64,000 nucleotides of DNA, from positions 372,001 to 436,000 of the forward strand of contig NZ_PQGA01000003.1 in the NCBI RefSeq assembly GCF_002917095.1, written 5' to 3'. This document shows positions 32,339 to 45,118 of this stretch, one piece after another (the first letter of the stretch is position 1; the number at the start of each line of letters is the position of its first letter). The notes beneath the pieces were generated by a model. It ran no database searches. It was not told where the DNA came from and saw only the letters and a list, made by a program, of their open reading frames with translations. A program made the translations under genes and the position numbers. This DNA is from Paraburkholderia eburnea. GTDB taxonomy: Bacteria; Pseudomonadota; Gammaproteobacteria; Burkholderiales; Burkholderiaceae.

Positions 32339-33541
32339 TTAGCTGTACGAGAGGCCCATCGCCTCGCGCACGTCGCGCATCGTTTCCGTGGCGTACTTGC
32401 GGGCGCGGTCGCAACCGTCGGCGACGATGGCGCGCAGCAGCGACGGATCGTCCATGTACTTCTGCGCGCGCTCGAGCATCGGCTGCTGCTCGCGCAGGAT
32501 GCCCTCGATCACCGGCTGCTTGCACTCCAGGCAACCGATGCCCGCCGTGCGGCAGCCCTTCTGCACCCACTCGTGCGTCTGCTCGTCGGTGTAGACCTGA
32601 TGCAGTTGCCACACCGGGCACTTGTCCGGATCGCCCGGATCGGTGCGGCGCACGCGCGCGGGGTCGGTCGGCATCGTGCGGACCTTCTTCTCGATCGATT
32701 GCGCGTCTTCGCGCAGGCCGATCGTGTTGCCGTACGACTTCGACATCTTCTGGCCGTCGAGACCCGGCATACGCGACGCCTCGGTCAGCAGCACCTGCGG
32801 CTCCGGCAGGATGATCTTGCGCGAGCCTTCGAGGTAGCCGAACAGGCGCTCGCGGTCGCTCATCGACAGGCTCTGCGATTCGGACAGCATCGCACGCGCC
32901 TGTTCGAGCGCTTCGTCGTTGCCTTCCTGCTGATAGGCGTTGCGCAGTTCGTGATAAAGCTTCGAGCGCTTGCCGCCCAGCTTCTTCGCGGCTTCGTTGG
33001 CCTTCTCTTCGAAGCCCGGCTCGCGGCCATACATGTAGTTGAAGCGGCGCGCCATTTCGCGCGCCATTTCGACGTGCGGCACCTGATCTTCGCCGACCGG
33101 CACGAGCGAGGCGCGGTACAGCAGGATGTCGGCGGCCATCAGCACGGGGTAGCCGAGGAAACCGTAGGTGCCCAGATCCTTGTCGCGCAGCTTTTCGATC
33201 TGTTCCTTGTAGGTCGGCACGCGTTCGAGCCAGGACAGCGGCGTGCTCATGCCGAGCAGCAGCGCGAGTTCCGCGTGCTCGGGCACGCGGCTCTGAATGA
33301 AGAGCGTCGCCTGGTTCGGGTCGATGCCCGATGCGAGCCAGTCGATCAGCACGTCCCAGACGTTCTTCTCGATCACATCCGGCGTCTCGTAGTGCGTCGT
33401 GAGCGCGTGCCAGTCGACCACGCAGAAGAAGCACGGGTATTCGGACTGAAGCCGGACCCAGTTTTTCAGCACGCCGTGATAGTGGCCGAGATGCAGCGAC
33501 CCGGTGGGCCGCATGCCGGAGAAAATACGGTCTGGGAACAT
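32339..33541 (-). CDS. trpS: Tryptophanyl-tRNA synthetase with Cys-rich insertion
   Basis: The 400-residue class I synthetase has the HIGH-type HLGH at residues 17-20 and KMSKS at 265-269. It is longer than the common bacterial form (about 330-340 residues). It has an insertion near residues 180-240 and four cysteines at 308, 330, 337 and 340 (C-x21-C-x6-C-x2-C). That spacing nearly matches the [4Fe-4S] motif described in Thermotoga maritima TrpRS. The ATG at 33541 is chosen, as the upstream alternative is a TTG at 33565. It starts 4 bases after the M50 protease stop. Confidence 0.95.
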   Translation of the reverse strand: MFPDRIFSGMRPTGSLHLGHYHGVLKNWVRLQSEYPCFFCVVDWHALTTHYETPDVIEKNVWDVLIDWLASGIDPNQATLFIQSRVPEHAELALLLGMSTPLSWLERVPTYKEQIEKLRDKDLGTYGFLGYPVLMAADILLYRASLVPVGEDQVPHVEMAREMARRFNYMYGREPGFEEKANEAAKKLGGKRSKLYHELRNAYQQEGNDEALEQARAMLSESQSLSMSDRERLFGYLEGSRKIILPEPQVLLTEASRMPGLDGQKMSKSYGNTIGLREDAQSIEKKVRTMPTDPARVRRTDPGDPDKCPVWQLHQVYTDEQTHEWVQKGCRTAGIGCLECKQPVIEGILREQQPMLERAQKYMDDPSLLRAIVADGCDRARKYATETMRDVREAMGLSYS

Positions 33542-33545
33542 GATG

Positions 33546-34211
33546 TTATGAGAAGAGCGAAACAAGGGGAGTAAGCACTGCCGTCACCACGTCGTAGCCG
33601 ATCGAAACGAGCGGGCGCAGCCAGAATCGCGTGAAGACGCCGGAGACCAGCAGCGCCATCACGATGATGAAACCATAGGGCTCGAGGCGAGAGAGCGCAA
33701 TGCTCGCGCGCGTGGGCAGCAGCGCCGCGAGCACACGGCCGCCGTCCATCGGCGGCAGCGGAAACAGATTGAGCACGCCGAGCACCAGATTCACGCCCAC
33801 GCCGGCCGCGGCCATGCGCGTGAAGAACGGCTCGTCGATGCCGAGCACCGCGAGCGCCACGCCGAACACGCCCCACACCAGCGCCTGCACGAAGTTGCAG
33901 GCCGGCCCCGCGGCCGCGACCCAGAGCGTGCCCCAGCGCGGATTGCGCAGATTGCCGAACGCAATCGGCACCGGCTTGGCGTAGCCGAACACGAAGGCGC
34001 CGCTCGTGAGGAAATACAGAATGAGCGGCATGGCGATCGTGCCGACCGGATCGATATGGCGCATCGGATTGAGCGACACGCGCCCGAGCACATAGGCGGT
34101 GTTGTCGCCGAGCATACGCGCGACATAGCCGTGCGCGGCTTCGTGCAGCGTGATCGCGAAGATGACGGGCAAGGCGTAGACGACGAGCGTCTGAATGATC
34201 GAGGCTTCCAT
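33546..34211 (-). CDS. Site-2 protease family (M50) membrane metalloprotease
   Basis: The 221-residue membrane protein has the zinc motif HEAAH in ITLHEAAHGYVARML, and the second motif NLFPLPPMDGGRVL with the metal-binding Asp. Several hydrophobic spans surround these. It belongs to the short M50 group without a PDZ domain. The start is the ATG at 34211; a -10-like TACAAT at 34220-34225 lies only 8 bases ahead of it. The natural substrate is unknown. Confidence 0.88.
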   Translation of the reverse strand: MEASIIQTLVVYALPVIFAITLHEAAHGYVARMLGDNTAYVLGRVSLNPMRHIDPVGTIAMPLILYFLTSGAFVFGYAKPVPIAFGNLRNPRWGTLWVAAAGPACNFVQALVWGVFGVALAVLGIDEPFFTRMAAAGVGVNLVLGVLNLFPLPPMDGGRVLAALLPTRASIALSRLEPYGFIIVMALLVSGVFTRFWLRPLVSIGYDVVTAVLTPLVSLFS

Positions 34212-34295
34212 GGCGGCGTATTGTAACAATGCGCTAGCGGTGCGCTGCTTCGTGGGCATTCATCGCCGCACAAAACAGCCGGACAGATGCGCGCA

Positions 34296-34931
34296 TCACA
34301 CCTCCTCTTCCAGCCCGAACGGCGCGAGCGAACCGCGCCCGGCGCGCACGAGCACGGGTTCCGGGCCGCTCAGATCGATGATCGTCGACGGCTCCCACGG
34401 GCACGCGCCGCCGTCGATCACGAGGTCGAGCTGCTTTTCCAGACGCTCGCGAATTTCTTCCGGATCGTTGAGCGGGTCCGTGTCGGGCGGCAGGATCAGC
34501 GTCGAGGCGAGCAGCGGCTCGCCCAATTCTTCGAGGATCGCAAGCGGAATCGGATGGCCCGGCACGCGCAGGCCGATGGTCTTGCGCGACGGATGCGAAA
34601 GACGCCGCGGCACTTCCTTGGTGGCTTCGAGCACGAATACATACGGCCCCGGCGTCACCGACTTGATGAGCCGGTACTGGCGGTTATCGACCATCGCGAA
34701 GTTCGCCAGCTCGGACAGATCGCGCACCATCAGCGAAAGCAACGCCTTTTCGTCGAGATGACGGATGCGGCGCAGGCGCTCGGCGGCCTGTTTGTCGTCG
34801 ATGCGTGCGGCCAGCGCGTAGCTCGAATCGGTCGGCAGCGCGATCACGCCGCCGTCGCGAATGATCTGCACCGCCTGCTTGACGAGGCGCGGCTGGGGAT
34901 TCTCTGGGTGAAGCCGAAAAAACTGGGACAT
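34296..34931 (-). CDS. yciO: YciO-like (Sua5/YrdC superfamily) protein
   Basis: The 211-residue protein aligns along its length with E. coli YciO: MSQFFRLHPENPQPRL, GGVIALPTDSSYAL, LMVRDLSELANFA, GPYVFVLEATKEVPRRL and KTIGLRVPGHPI. YciO is the paralogue of TsaC, which makes threonylcarbamoyl-AMP for the tRNA t6A modification. The YciO group is often labelled as TsaC by automated annotation, but its physiological role is less clear. A separate TsaC is expected elsewhere in the genome. Confidence 0.88.
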   Translation of the reverse strand: MSQFFRLHPENPQPRLVKQAVQIIRDGGVIALPTDSSYALAARIDDKQAAERLRRIRHLDEKALLSLMVRDLSELANFAMVDNRQYRLIKSVTPGPYVFVLEATKEVPRRLSHPSRKTIGLRVPGHPIPLAILEELGEPLLASTLILPPDTDPLNDPEEIRERLEKQLDLVIDGGACPWEPSTIIDLSGPEPVLVRAGRGSLAPFGLEEEV

Positions 34932-35092
34932 GGCAGTAATCAGCTAACGAAGGCGAAGCGGATGGGAAGGCGCACTTTACGCGTTATTCACGCGCTATCC
35001 GTGACATGCCGCACGAGAGCGGCATGCGCACGGCGGACAGCCGTTTGACGGTGATCGGGTACGAAGGCGATGGGCCGCGCGGCAGACGCGGC

Positions 35093-35923
35093 CTACAGCC
35101 ATCGCTCCCAGACAGGCTTGAGGTCGGACGGCAGCGGCGGCAGCGTGCCAGGCTCGATCGAATCCGGGCCTTTGGCGTGGAAATCGGAGCCGCGCGACGC
35201 CTCGAAGCCGAAGCGGCGCGCCACCGCAGCATACTCGCTGTACTGGTCGGGCGTATGGCTGCCGGTGACGACCTCGATCGCCTTGCCGCCCAGATCGATG
35301 AATTCGCCGAAGAAGGCGTCGAGTTCGAGCTGCGTGTAGTTGTAGCGCCCCGGATGCGCGACCACGGCTTCGCCGCCGGCCGCCTTGATCCAGCCCACCG
35401 CATCGGCGAGTTTGGCCCAGCGGTGCGACACGTAGCCCGGTTTGCCGTCGCCGAGCCAGCGCGTGAAGGCGTCCTGGGTATTCTGCGCGCGGCCCGACTC
35501 CACCAGAAAGCGCGCGAAGTGCGTGCGCGAGATCAGATCGGGGTTCGAGACATAGCGCAGCGCGCCTGCATAGGCATCGGCAATGCCGAGCGTTTCCAGC
35601 CGTTCGCCGATCGCTTCCGCGCGTGCCGCACGGCCATTGCGCGTGCGCGCGAGGCCGTCGACCAGCGCCGGGCAATCAGGATCGACATGCAGGCCGACGA
35701 TATGCACCGTGCGCGACGCCCACGTGACGGAAATTTCGACGCCGCTCAGGTAACGCATGCCCAGCGCATCGGCCGCCTCGCGCGCCTCGCGCTGGCCGCC
35801 AAGTTCGTCGTGGTCGGTGAGCGCCCACAGCGTCACGCCACCCGCCTTCGCCAGTTGGGCGACGGCAGCCGGGGCCATCTGGCCGTCGGAGACAGTGGAG
35901 TGACAGTGGAGATCGGCGTTCAT
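35093..35923 (-). CDS. PHP-domain phosphoesterase (RnmC/YciV-like 3',5'-nucleotide phosphatase)
   Basis: The 276-residue PHP protein has the metal motifs DLHCHSTVSDG, ALTDHDELGG, VVAHPGRYN and RGSDFHAKG. It resembles E. coli YciV/RnmC, which dephosphorylates 3',5'-bisphosphonucleotides and trims RNA 5' ends. The start is taken at the ATG at 35923 because MNADLHCHS is the conserved beginning; an ATG four codons upstream at 35935 is possible and neither has a clear ribosome binding site. Its neighbour yciO also lies near yciV in E. coli, which supports the pairing. Confidence 0.87.
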   Translation of the reverse strand: MNADLHCHSTVSDGQMAPAAVAQLAKAGGVTLWALTDHDELGGQREAREAADALGMRYLSGVEISVTWASRTVHIVGLHVDPDCPALVDGLARTRNGRAARAEAIGERLETLGIADAYAGALRYVSNPDLISRTHFARFLVESGRAQNTQDAFTRWLGDGKPGYVSHRWAKLADAVGWIKAAGGEAVVAHPGRYNYTQLELDAFFGEFIDLGGKAIEVVTGSHTPDQYSEYAAVARRFGFEASRGSDFHAKGPDSIEPGTLPPLPSDLKPVWERWL

Positions 35924-36006
35924 TGTGGGCGTCATGGGAGTAAGCGACCATTTTACTGCAACGCGGCGAAGCCGTGCCGACGCGCTCCAGCGTGCGCAGG
36001 CGTAGC

Positions 36007-36924
36007 TTAACCGGCGCAGAACGCTTCGATGAGACGCGCCACGGCCTCGGGCTGATCGTGATGAACCATATGCCCTGCGTCCGCGATCAGGCGCTCGCGC
36101 CAGTCGGGGAAGGCCTCGAAACGCTTCTTGAAGACGTCGATGGGCACCTTGCCCGCGATGCGCGCGAGCGTTTCGGAATTCGTCGCTTCTACGTGCAGCA
36201 CCTTCGCGCGCACGCAGGACCACACGGCCATCATCTCTTCGAGCCGGTACAGCACCGGGTTGACCATCTTGTGCGCAGGGTCGCCGAGCAAGATGTAGCC
36301 GCCCTCGCCTTTCGCATCGTTTGCATGGTTTGCATTGATCACCGGCTTCGACCAGTGTTGCGCGAGAAAGCGGGCCCGCGCCGGCAGCAGGCGCGGATTG
36401 GTCTTCGTGAGGCGCGCGGCCACCTCGGCGAGCGTCGCGTAGGGACGCAATTGCGGCGGCGTGCGCATCTCGTCGAGCCAGTCGCGCACGCGCCCCGGCG
36501 CCTGCGCGGGCACGGTCGCCGGCAGGCCGAAGCCCTCCAGATCGACCACGCGCCGCACGCGCTCGGGCCGCACACCCGCGTAGAAACACACGACATTCGC
36601 GCCGAGGCTGTGGCCGACCAGGTTCACCTCGCCTTGCGGTGCGTAGTGGTCAAGCAGCGCGTCGAGATCGGCGACGTAATCGTGGAACCAGTAGCTCCCG
36701 CCGCCTTGCTGCGCCACTGGCCAGTCCGACAGACCGAAGCCGCGCATATCCGGCGCAATGATCTGCCAGTCGCCGCCGAGCGCATCGACGACGAACTGGA
36801 ACGACGCCGCCACGTCCATCCAGCCGTGCAGCATGAAGAGCACGGGCGCGTCCTCGGCGCCCCAGCGGCGCACGTGCAGGCGGATGCCATTCACGGCGAC
36901 GAATTCGGATCGGGAAAGGTTCAT
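36007..36924 (-). CDS. Alpha/beta hydrolase
   Basis: The 305-residue protein has the alpha/beta hydrolase fold signatures: the oxyanion region LFMLHGWMDVAASF, the nucleophile elbow VGHSLGANVV with catalytic Ser, and the C-terminal His in DAGHMVHHDQPE. The ATG at 36924 begins MNLSRSEF just before the first conserved strand. The substrate cannot be told from sequence. It lies 83 bases upstream of the PHP gene and 79 bases downstream of the DUF455 gene, on the same strand. Confidence 0.88.
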   Translation of the reverse strand: MNLSRSEFVAVNGIRLHVRRWGAEDAPVLFMLHGWMDVAASFQFVVDALGGDWQIIAPDMRGFGLSDWPVAQQGGGSYWFHDYVADLDALLDHYAPQGEVNLVGHSLGANVVCFYAGVRPERVRRVVDLEGFGLPATVPAQAPGRVRDWLDEMRTPPQLRPYATLAEVAARLTKTNPRLLPARARFLAQHWSKPVINANHANDAKGEGGYILLGDPAHKMVNPVLYRLEEMMAVWSCVRAKVLHVEATNSETLARIAGKVPIDVFKKRFEAFPDWRERLIADAGHMVHHDQPEAVARLIEAFCAG

Positions 36925-37003
36925 TGCGCTCGCAGAAAAACGAATGATCGTTCGATTATATCGGCACGTTCTGACAGATGGAGGCAGTCGGGCTAAATCG
37001 ACG

Positions 37004-37888
37004 TCATTTTTCGCCAGCATCCTGGGCGATCAGCGTGTCGAGTTCGGCGTCGTCGAAGCCCGCCGAGCGCCTGGCCTCGAAGTTGAAGGGCCCGCGCATC
37101 TTCGGCGCGTGGTATTGCGCGGCGAGGTCGAGCCAGGCCGTATGCGGATCGAGGCCGCGCTCGTCGCACAGGAAGCGGAACCAGTGGTTGCCGATGCGCA
37201 CGTGGCCCACTTCGTCGCGCAGGATGATGTCGAGGATGGCGGCGGATTCGTGGTCGCCGGCCTGCTTCAGGCGCGCACGGATAGGCGGCGAGGCGTCGAG
37301 GCCGCGCGCCTCCAGCACGCGCGGCACGAGCGCCATGCGCGCGAGCACGTCGTCGCAGGTGCGCTCGCACATTTCCCACAAGCCGTTGTGCGCCGGAAAG
37401 TCGCCGTACTGATGGCCATAGTCGGCAAGACGCTGGCGCAAGAGCGAAAAGTGATACGCCTCCTCGGCGGCGACCTTGAGCCAGTCGGCATAGAAAGCGT
37501 CAGGCATGGCCTTGAAGCGCCAGACGGCGTCGAGCGCGAGATTGATCGCGTTGAACTCGATATGCGCAAGCGCGTGCAGCAGCACGACGCGACCTTGCGG
37601 CGTGCTCATGCTGCGGCGTTGCAGGCTGCGCGGTTCCACCAGTTCGGGGCGCGGCGGGCGGCCCGGCAGGTCGGCGGGCGCATCCAGTACACAGGCGGCG
37701 TCCCAACGGGATTCTCCGCGCGCCGCGGCTTCGAGCGTCAGTGCATGGAGCGCGCTGACGGCATCGGCCTTGGCAAGCGGATCGCGCTCGCACAGCGCGT
37801 CGAGCGCAGCGGCGCGCCAGCCGGCGCGCACGGGTGCGGATCGCGCGGGATCGGCAGGCGGGTTGGCAGCGGAAAACACGGAACTCAT
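37004..37888 (-). CDS. DUF455 ferritin-like protein
   Basis: The 294-residue protein has the paired Glu/His motifs of a ferritin-like di-iron fold: HIEFNAINLALDAVWRF, EEAYHFSLLRQRL and DEVGHVRIGNHWF. This places it in DUF455, related to the MiaE/ferritin-like superfamily, with no assigned reaction. The start at the ATG at 37888 is preferred, but the frame is open with an ATG at 37960 and the choice is uncertain. Confidence 0.83.
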   Translation of the reverse strand: MSSVFSAANPPADPARSAPVRAGWRAAALDALCERDPLAKADAVSALHALTLEAAARGESRWDAACVLDAPADLPGRPPRPELVEPRSLQRRSMSTPQGRVVLLHALAHIEFNAINLALDAVWRFKAMPDAFYADWLKVAAEEAYHFSLLRQRLADYGHQYGDFPAHNGLWEMCERTCDDVLARMALVPRVLEARGLDASPPIRARLKQAGDHESAAILDIILRDEVGHVRIGNHWFRFLCDERGLDPHTAWLDLAAQYHAPKMRGPFNFEARRSAGFDDAELDTLIAQDAGEK

Positions 37889-37965
37889 CGCAAAACAGGC
37901 AAAAATCGGCAAGACGCTCAGGCGAGCGGAAAGGTGCGTCGCCGGAAGCATCGGGCGCAACCGTT

Positions 37966-37971
37966 TACAAT
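37966..37971 (+). promoter_or_regulatory. Candidate -10 box (TACAAT) for the gamma-carbonic-anhydrase-like gene
   Basis: TACAAT lies 92 bases before the GTG start in the divergent gap. No clear -35 box was seen. Confidence 0.35.
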
Positions 37972-38063
37972 ACGCGATTCACCCGCACTGCGCCGCCCCG
38001 CGCCCTGGCCGGTACAGACCGCGCGGGCCGCAGCCACAGCAAGAAAACAGGAGACGCAACACC

Positions 38064-38588
38064 GTGACCATCTACAAGCTTGGAGAAGCCGCGCCCACCA
38101 TTCACGAAAGCGTGTTTGTCGCGGACAACGCCACCATCGTCGGCAAGGTCGAACTCGCCGAGGATTCGAGCGTCTGGTTCGGCGCGACGCTGCGCGGCGA
38201 CAACGAGCTGATTTCGGTCGGCCCGCGCAGCAACATCCAGGAAGGCGCGGTGTTGCACACCGACCCCGGCTACCCGCTTACGCTGGAAGCGAACGTGACG
38301 GTCGGCCATCAGGCCATGCTACATGGCTGCACGGTCAAGGAAGGCGCGCTCATCGGGATTCAGGCGGTGGTCTTGAATGGCGCGGTGATCGGCCGCAACT
38401 GTCTGGTTGGTGCGGGCGCGGTGGTGACCGAAGGCAAGGTATTCCCCGACAACTCGCTGATTCTCGGCGCGCCCGCCAAGGTGGTGCGCGAGCTGACCGA
38501 GGCGGACATCGCCGGCCTCAAGCGCAACGCGGATGTCTACAGCGAGCGCCGGCAGTATTTCAAGGCGCAGCTCGTGCGCATCGGCTAA
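38064..38588 (+). CDS. Gamma carbonic anhydrase family protein (YrdA-like)
   Basis: The 174-residue protein is a left-handed beta helix of hexapeptide repeats (VGKVELAEDSSVWFGATLRGD, IGIQAVVLNGAVIGRNCLVGAGAVV). The zinc-binding histidines lie in VLHTD, TVGHQAMLHGC. This is the YrdA/PaaY group of the gamma carbonic anhydrase family; enzymatic activity is not assured for the group. The start is GTG at 38064, with AGGAG eleven bases upstream. The frame is open far upstream, but that part is a shadow of the opposite-strand DUF455 gene. Confidence 0.92.
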   Translation: MTIYKLGEAAPTIHESVFVADNATIVGKVELAEDSSVWFGATLRGDNELISVGPRSNIQEGAVLHTDPGYPLTLEANVTVGHQAMLHGCTVKEGALIGIQAVVLNGAVIGRNCLVGAGAVVTEGKVFPDNSLILGAPAKVVRELTEADIAGLKRNADVYSERRQYFKAQLVRIG

Positions 38589-38663
38589 CAGCCTCAAGTT
38601 GTCGAGGCTTTGCCGCTGTGCGTCGCGGGCCGCGCCGCCAGGAACGAAACGAAGGAAAAGATT

Positions 38664-39626
38664 GTGAACGACCAGTTGCAAAAATTCATGTTCAGCGCCG
38701 CGCCGGTGCGTGGCGAGATCGTCTCGCTGCGCAATACGTGGCAAGAGGTGCTCACGCGCCGCCAGTACCCGGCGCCGGTGCGCACCGTGCTCGGCGAGAT
38801 GATGGCGGCCTGCGCCCTGCTCTCGGCCAACCTGAAGTTCGACGGCACGCTGATCATGCAGATCCTGGGCGACGGCCCGGTGCGGATGCTGGTCGTGCAG
38901 TGCAGCTCCGACCTGTCGATGCGCGCGACCGCGCGTCTGTCGGATGGCACCGACGCCGACGACGCGTCCGTGTTCCCCGCCGACCTCACGCTCGACAAGC
39001 TCGTCAACGCCAGCGGACAGGGCCGCTGCGTCATCACGCTCGACCCCACCAGCAAGCAGCCCGGCCAGCAGCCCTATCAGGGCATCGTGCCGATGAGCGG
39101 CGAGGACGGCCCGCTCGCGTCGATCGCCGAAGTGCTGGAGCACTACATGCATCACTCGGAGCAGCTCGATACGCGCCTGTGGCTGGGCGCCAACGAGGAC
39201 CGCGCAGTCGGCATGCTGCTGCAGAAGCTGCCCGGCGACGGCGGCATCGTGCCGCATCCGCACGAACTCGACGCCGATACGTGGGAGCGCGTGTGCACGC
39301 TCGGCGGCACGCTCTCGCGCGAGGAACTGCTCGAACAGGAACCGGAAACGCTGTTCCGGCGTCTCTTCTGGCAGGAGAACGTGCAGCACTTCGAGCCCAC
39401 CGGCACACGCTTCTCGTGCAGTTGCACGCGCGAAAAAGTGGGCGCGATGCTCAAGATGCTGGGCCGCGACGAAATCGACAGCGTGATCGAGGAGCGCGGC
39501 CATGTCGAAGTGCATTGCGACTACTGCAACCAGCGCTACGAGTTCGACCCCGTCGATGTGGCGCAACTTTTCGCGACTCCCGGGCTCTCAGAAGGTGTGT
39601 CCCCCGCCGCGGACCAGCGTCACTGA
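38664..39626 (+). CDS. hslO: Redox-regulated chaperone Hsp33
   Basis: The 320-residue protein has the N-terminal substrate-binding domain (FMFSAAPVRGEIVSL, VRTVLGEMMAACALLSANLK) and the C-terminal zinc redox switch. The four switch cysteines appear as CSC in FSCSCTREKV and CDYC in VHCDYCNQRY. On oxidation the cysteines release zinc and the chaperone is activated. The start is GTG at 38664 with AAGGA at 38652-38656; the frame also opens at an unsupported TTG at 38610. Confidence 0.96.
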   Translation: MNDQLQKFMFSAAPVRGEIVSLRNTWQEVLTRRQYPAPVRTVLGEMMAACALLSANLKFDGTLIMQILGDGPVRMLVVQCSSDLSMRATARLSDGTDADDASVFPADLTLDKLVNASGQGRCVITLDPTSKQPGQQPYQGIVPMSGEDGPLASIAEVLEHYMHHSEQLDTRLWLGANEDRAVGMLLQKLPGDGGIVPHPHELDADTWERVCTLGGTLSREELLEQEPETLFRRLFWQENVQHFEPTGTRFSCSCTREKVGAMLKMLGRDEIDSVIEERGHVEVHCDYCNQRYEFDPVDVAQLFATPGLSEGVSPAADQRH

Positions 39627-39701
39627 TGCCCAGCCTTCTCCGGTTCAGGACGCGCGTCGGGCAGTAAGGGACGCTTTGTTCGACTGGGGAAGGAAAAAGA
39701 C

Positions 39702-40112
39702 ATGAACATGAGCTTCGGGGCTGAAACTGTAGAACCGTCTGCCCGGCGAAACCGCCGAACGGCTTTCGCCATCGTGACGGCCGCAGCGCTTGGCGCGGGC
39801 ATCGTGCTGACGAGCGGCTGTACGCTCGATCCGCCCGGCCCGTCGCCGATCTACAGCCGCTTGCCCGCCGATCAGGCAGGCGGCGTCGCCACGACGCCGG
39901 CGCTATCGCCGGAACAACTCAAGCGCTACGACGCCATCGACCAGCAGGCGCTCAACGAACAGGACCGCGCCATGGCAGCCGAAGCCGCCGCGCAAGCCTG
40001 GTCGCGCGCGTACGCGCCGCCCGTCAGCGTCTATGGCAGTTACTCCAGCGGCGGCTGGGGACGTGGCTGGGGCGGCGGCGTCGGTTACGGCTACCCGGGT
40101 TGGGGCTGGTAA
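39702..40112 (+). CDS. Small lipoprotein with Gly/Trp-rich tail
   Basis: The 136-residue protein has a long basic n-region (PSARRNRRTAF), a hydrophobic core (AIVTAAALGAGIVL) and a lipobox in LTSGC, so it is probably lipidated at about Cys40. The mature part has a helical segment (LKRYDAIDQQALNEQDRAMA) and ends in a Gly/Tyr/Trp-rich tail. AAGGA precedes the ATG at 39702; a second ATG lies at 39708. The family is not recognised. It follows hslO by 75 bases and a bidirectional terminator follows it. Confidence 0.72.
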   Translation: MNMSFGAETVEPSARRNRRTAFAIVTAAALGAGIVLTSGCTLDPPGPSPIYSRLPADQAGGVATTPALSPEQLKRYDAIDQQALNEQDRAMAAEAAAQAWSRAYAPPVSVYGSYSSGGWGRGWGGGVGYGYPGWGW

Positions 40113-40146
40113 GCGCCTTTCGTCCCTGGCGCTCGCACGCATAAAC

Positions 40147-40182
40147 AAAAAGCGCGGCATCCTTGCGGATGCCGCGCTTTTT
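40147..40182. terminator. Bidirectional intrinsic terminator
   Basis: A perfect 16-bp stem (40147-40162 with 40167-40182) closes a TTGC loop, with A-rich and T-rich arm ends. It lies between the converging lipoprotein gene and ftsB. Confidence 0.9.
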
Positions 40183-40204
40183 CTTGTCCTGTACGAAGGC
40201 GGCC

Positions 40205-40624
40205 TTAGTCCGTCTTCTTCGCTTCCTTGCCGTGTCCGTGCCGCTTCTCCGGGACGCGTGACACCGGGTTCGGCACCACCCTCACCGGCGTCGACATTTC
40301 GCCGCGCGTCGAGGTGTTCGACGACCCCACCGGCGTCGCGGGCAGCGGCTGGTTCGGCGACACGAACTGCACGAACACCTCGCCGTCCTTCACCATGCCC
40401 ATCTCGTAGCGTGCACGCTCTTCGACGGCCGCCGTGCCATTCTGCAGATCCTGCACCTCGCCCTCGATGCGTTCGTTACGCAGTTTCTCGTCGTCGTTCT
40501 GCTTCTGCTGCTGCGCCAGCTCGCCTTGCAGCTCGTGCACGCGCAGCCAGCCGCCGTGGCCCCACCAGAGCGGATACTGGATCAGCACAAGCAGGATGAT
40601 CAGGACGACAGTGACGAGCCGCAT
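40205..40624 (-). CDS. ftsB: Cell division protein FtsB
   Basis: The 139-residue protein has a short cytoplasmic start, a single membrane span ([19 protein letters not shown]) and a periplasmic coiled coil ([22 protein letters not shown]) ending in the conserved [19 protein letters not shown]. FtsB works with FtsL and FtsQ in the divisome. A Pro/Ser/Thr-rich tail of about 45 residues makes it longer than E. coli FtsB (103 residues). It follows eno by 101 bases; eno-ftsB adjacency is conserved. Confidence 0.94.
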   Translation of the reverse strand: MRLVTVVLIILLVLIQYPLWWGHGGWLRVHELQGELAQQQKQNDDEKLRNERIEGEVQDLQNGTAAVEERARYEMGMVKDGEVFVQFVSPNQPLPATPVGSSNTSTRGEMSTPVRVVPNPVSRVPEKRHGHGKEAKKTD

Positions 40625-40725
40625 GAGTGGTGCCGGATAAATACACGCCGCCCTGCGCTTAACGCAGGGCGGCGGAAGGGATAACGAAGTGGGACAGCAA
40701 GGCCGCTGCCGGGGCTCGGGTCCGC

Positions 40726-44957
<4,232 letters not shown>

Positions 44958-45118
44958 CTAACCCTGAATTTTGCTTGAGCACTTTGCACAATCGGGCGCG
45001 CCGCCGCCACGCACCTTCGCGAACATCCCTGTCTCATACTGGGCGATCGCTCCCTTTGATCGTTCCCTTTGACCGCGCCATATTTGCGCCTGGATCCACT
45101 CAGCGCTTTGGCCGATTT

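Noticed and set aside
36758..39667. Plus-strand open frame of 969 codons
   Set aside because: It runs opposite or out of frame with the hydrolase, DUF455, yrdA-like and hslO genes, and its translation has no conserved motif.
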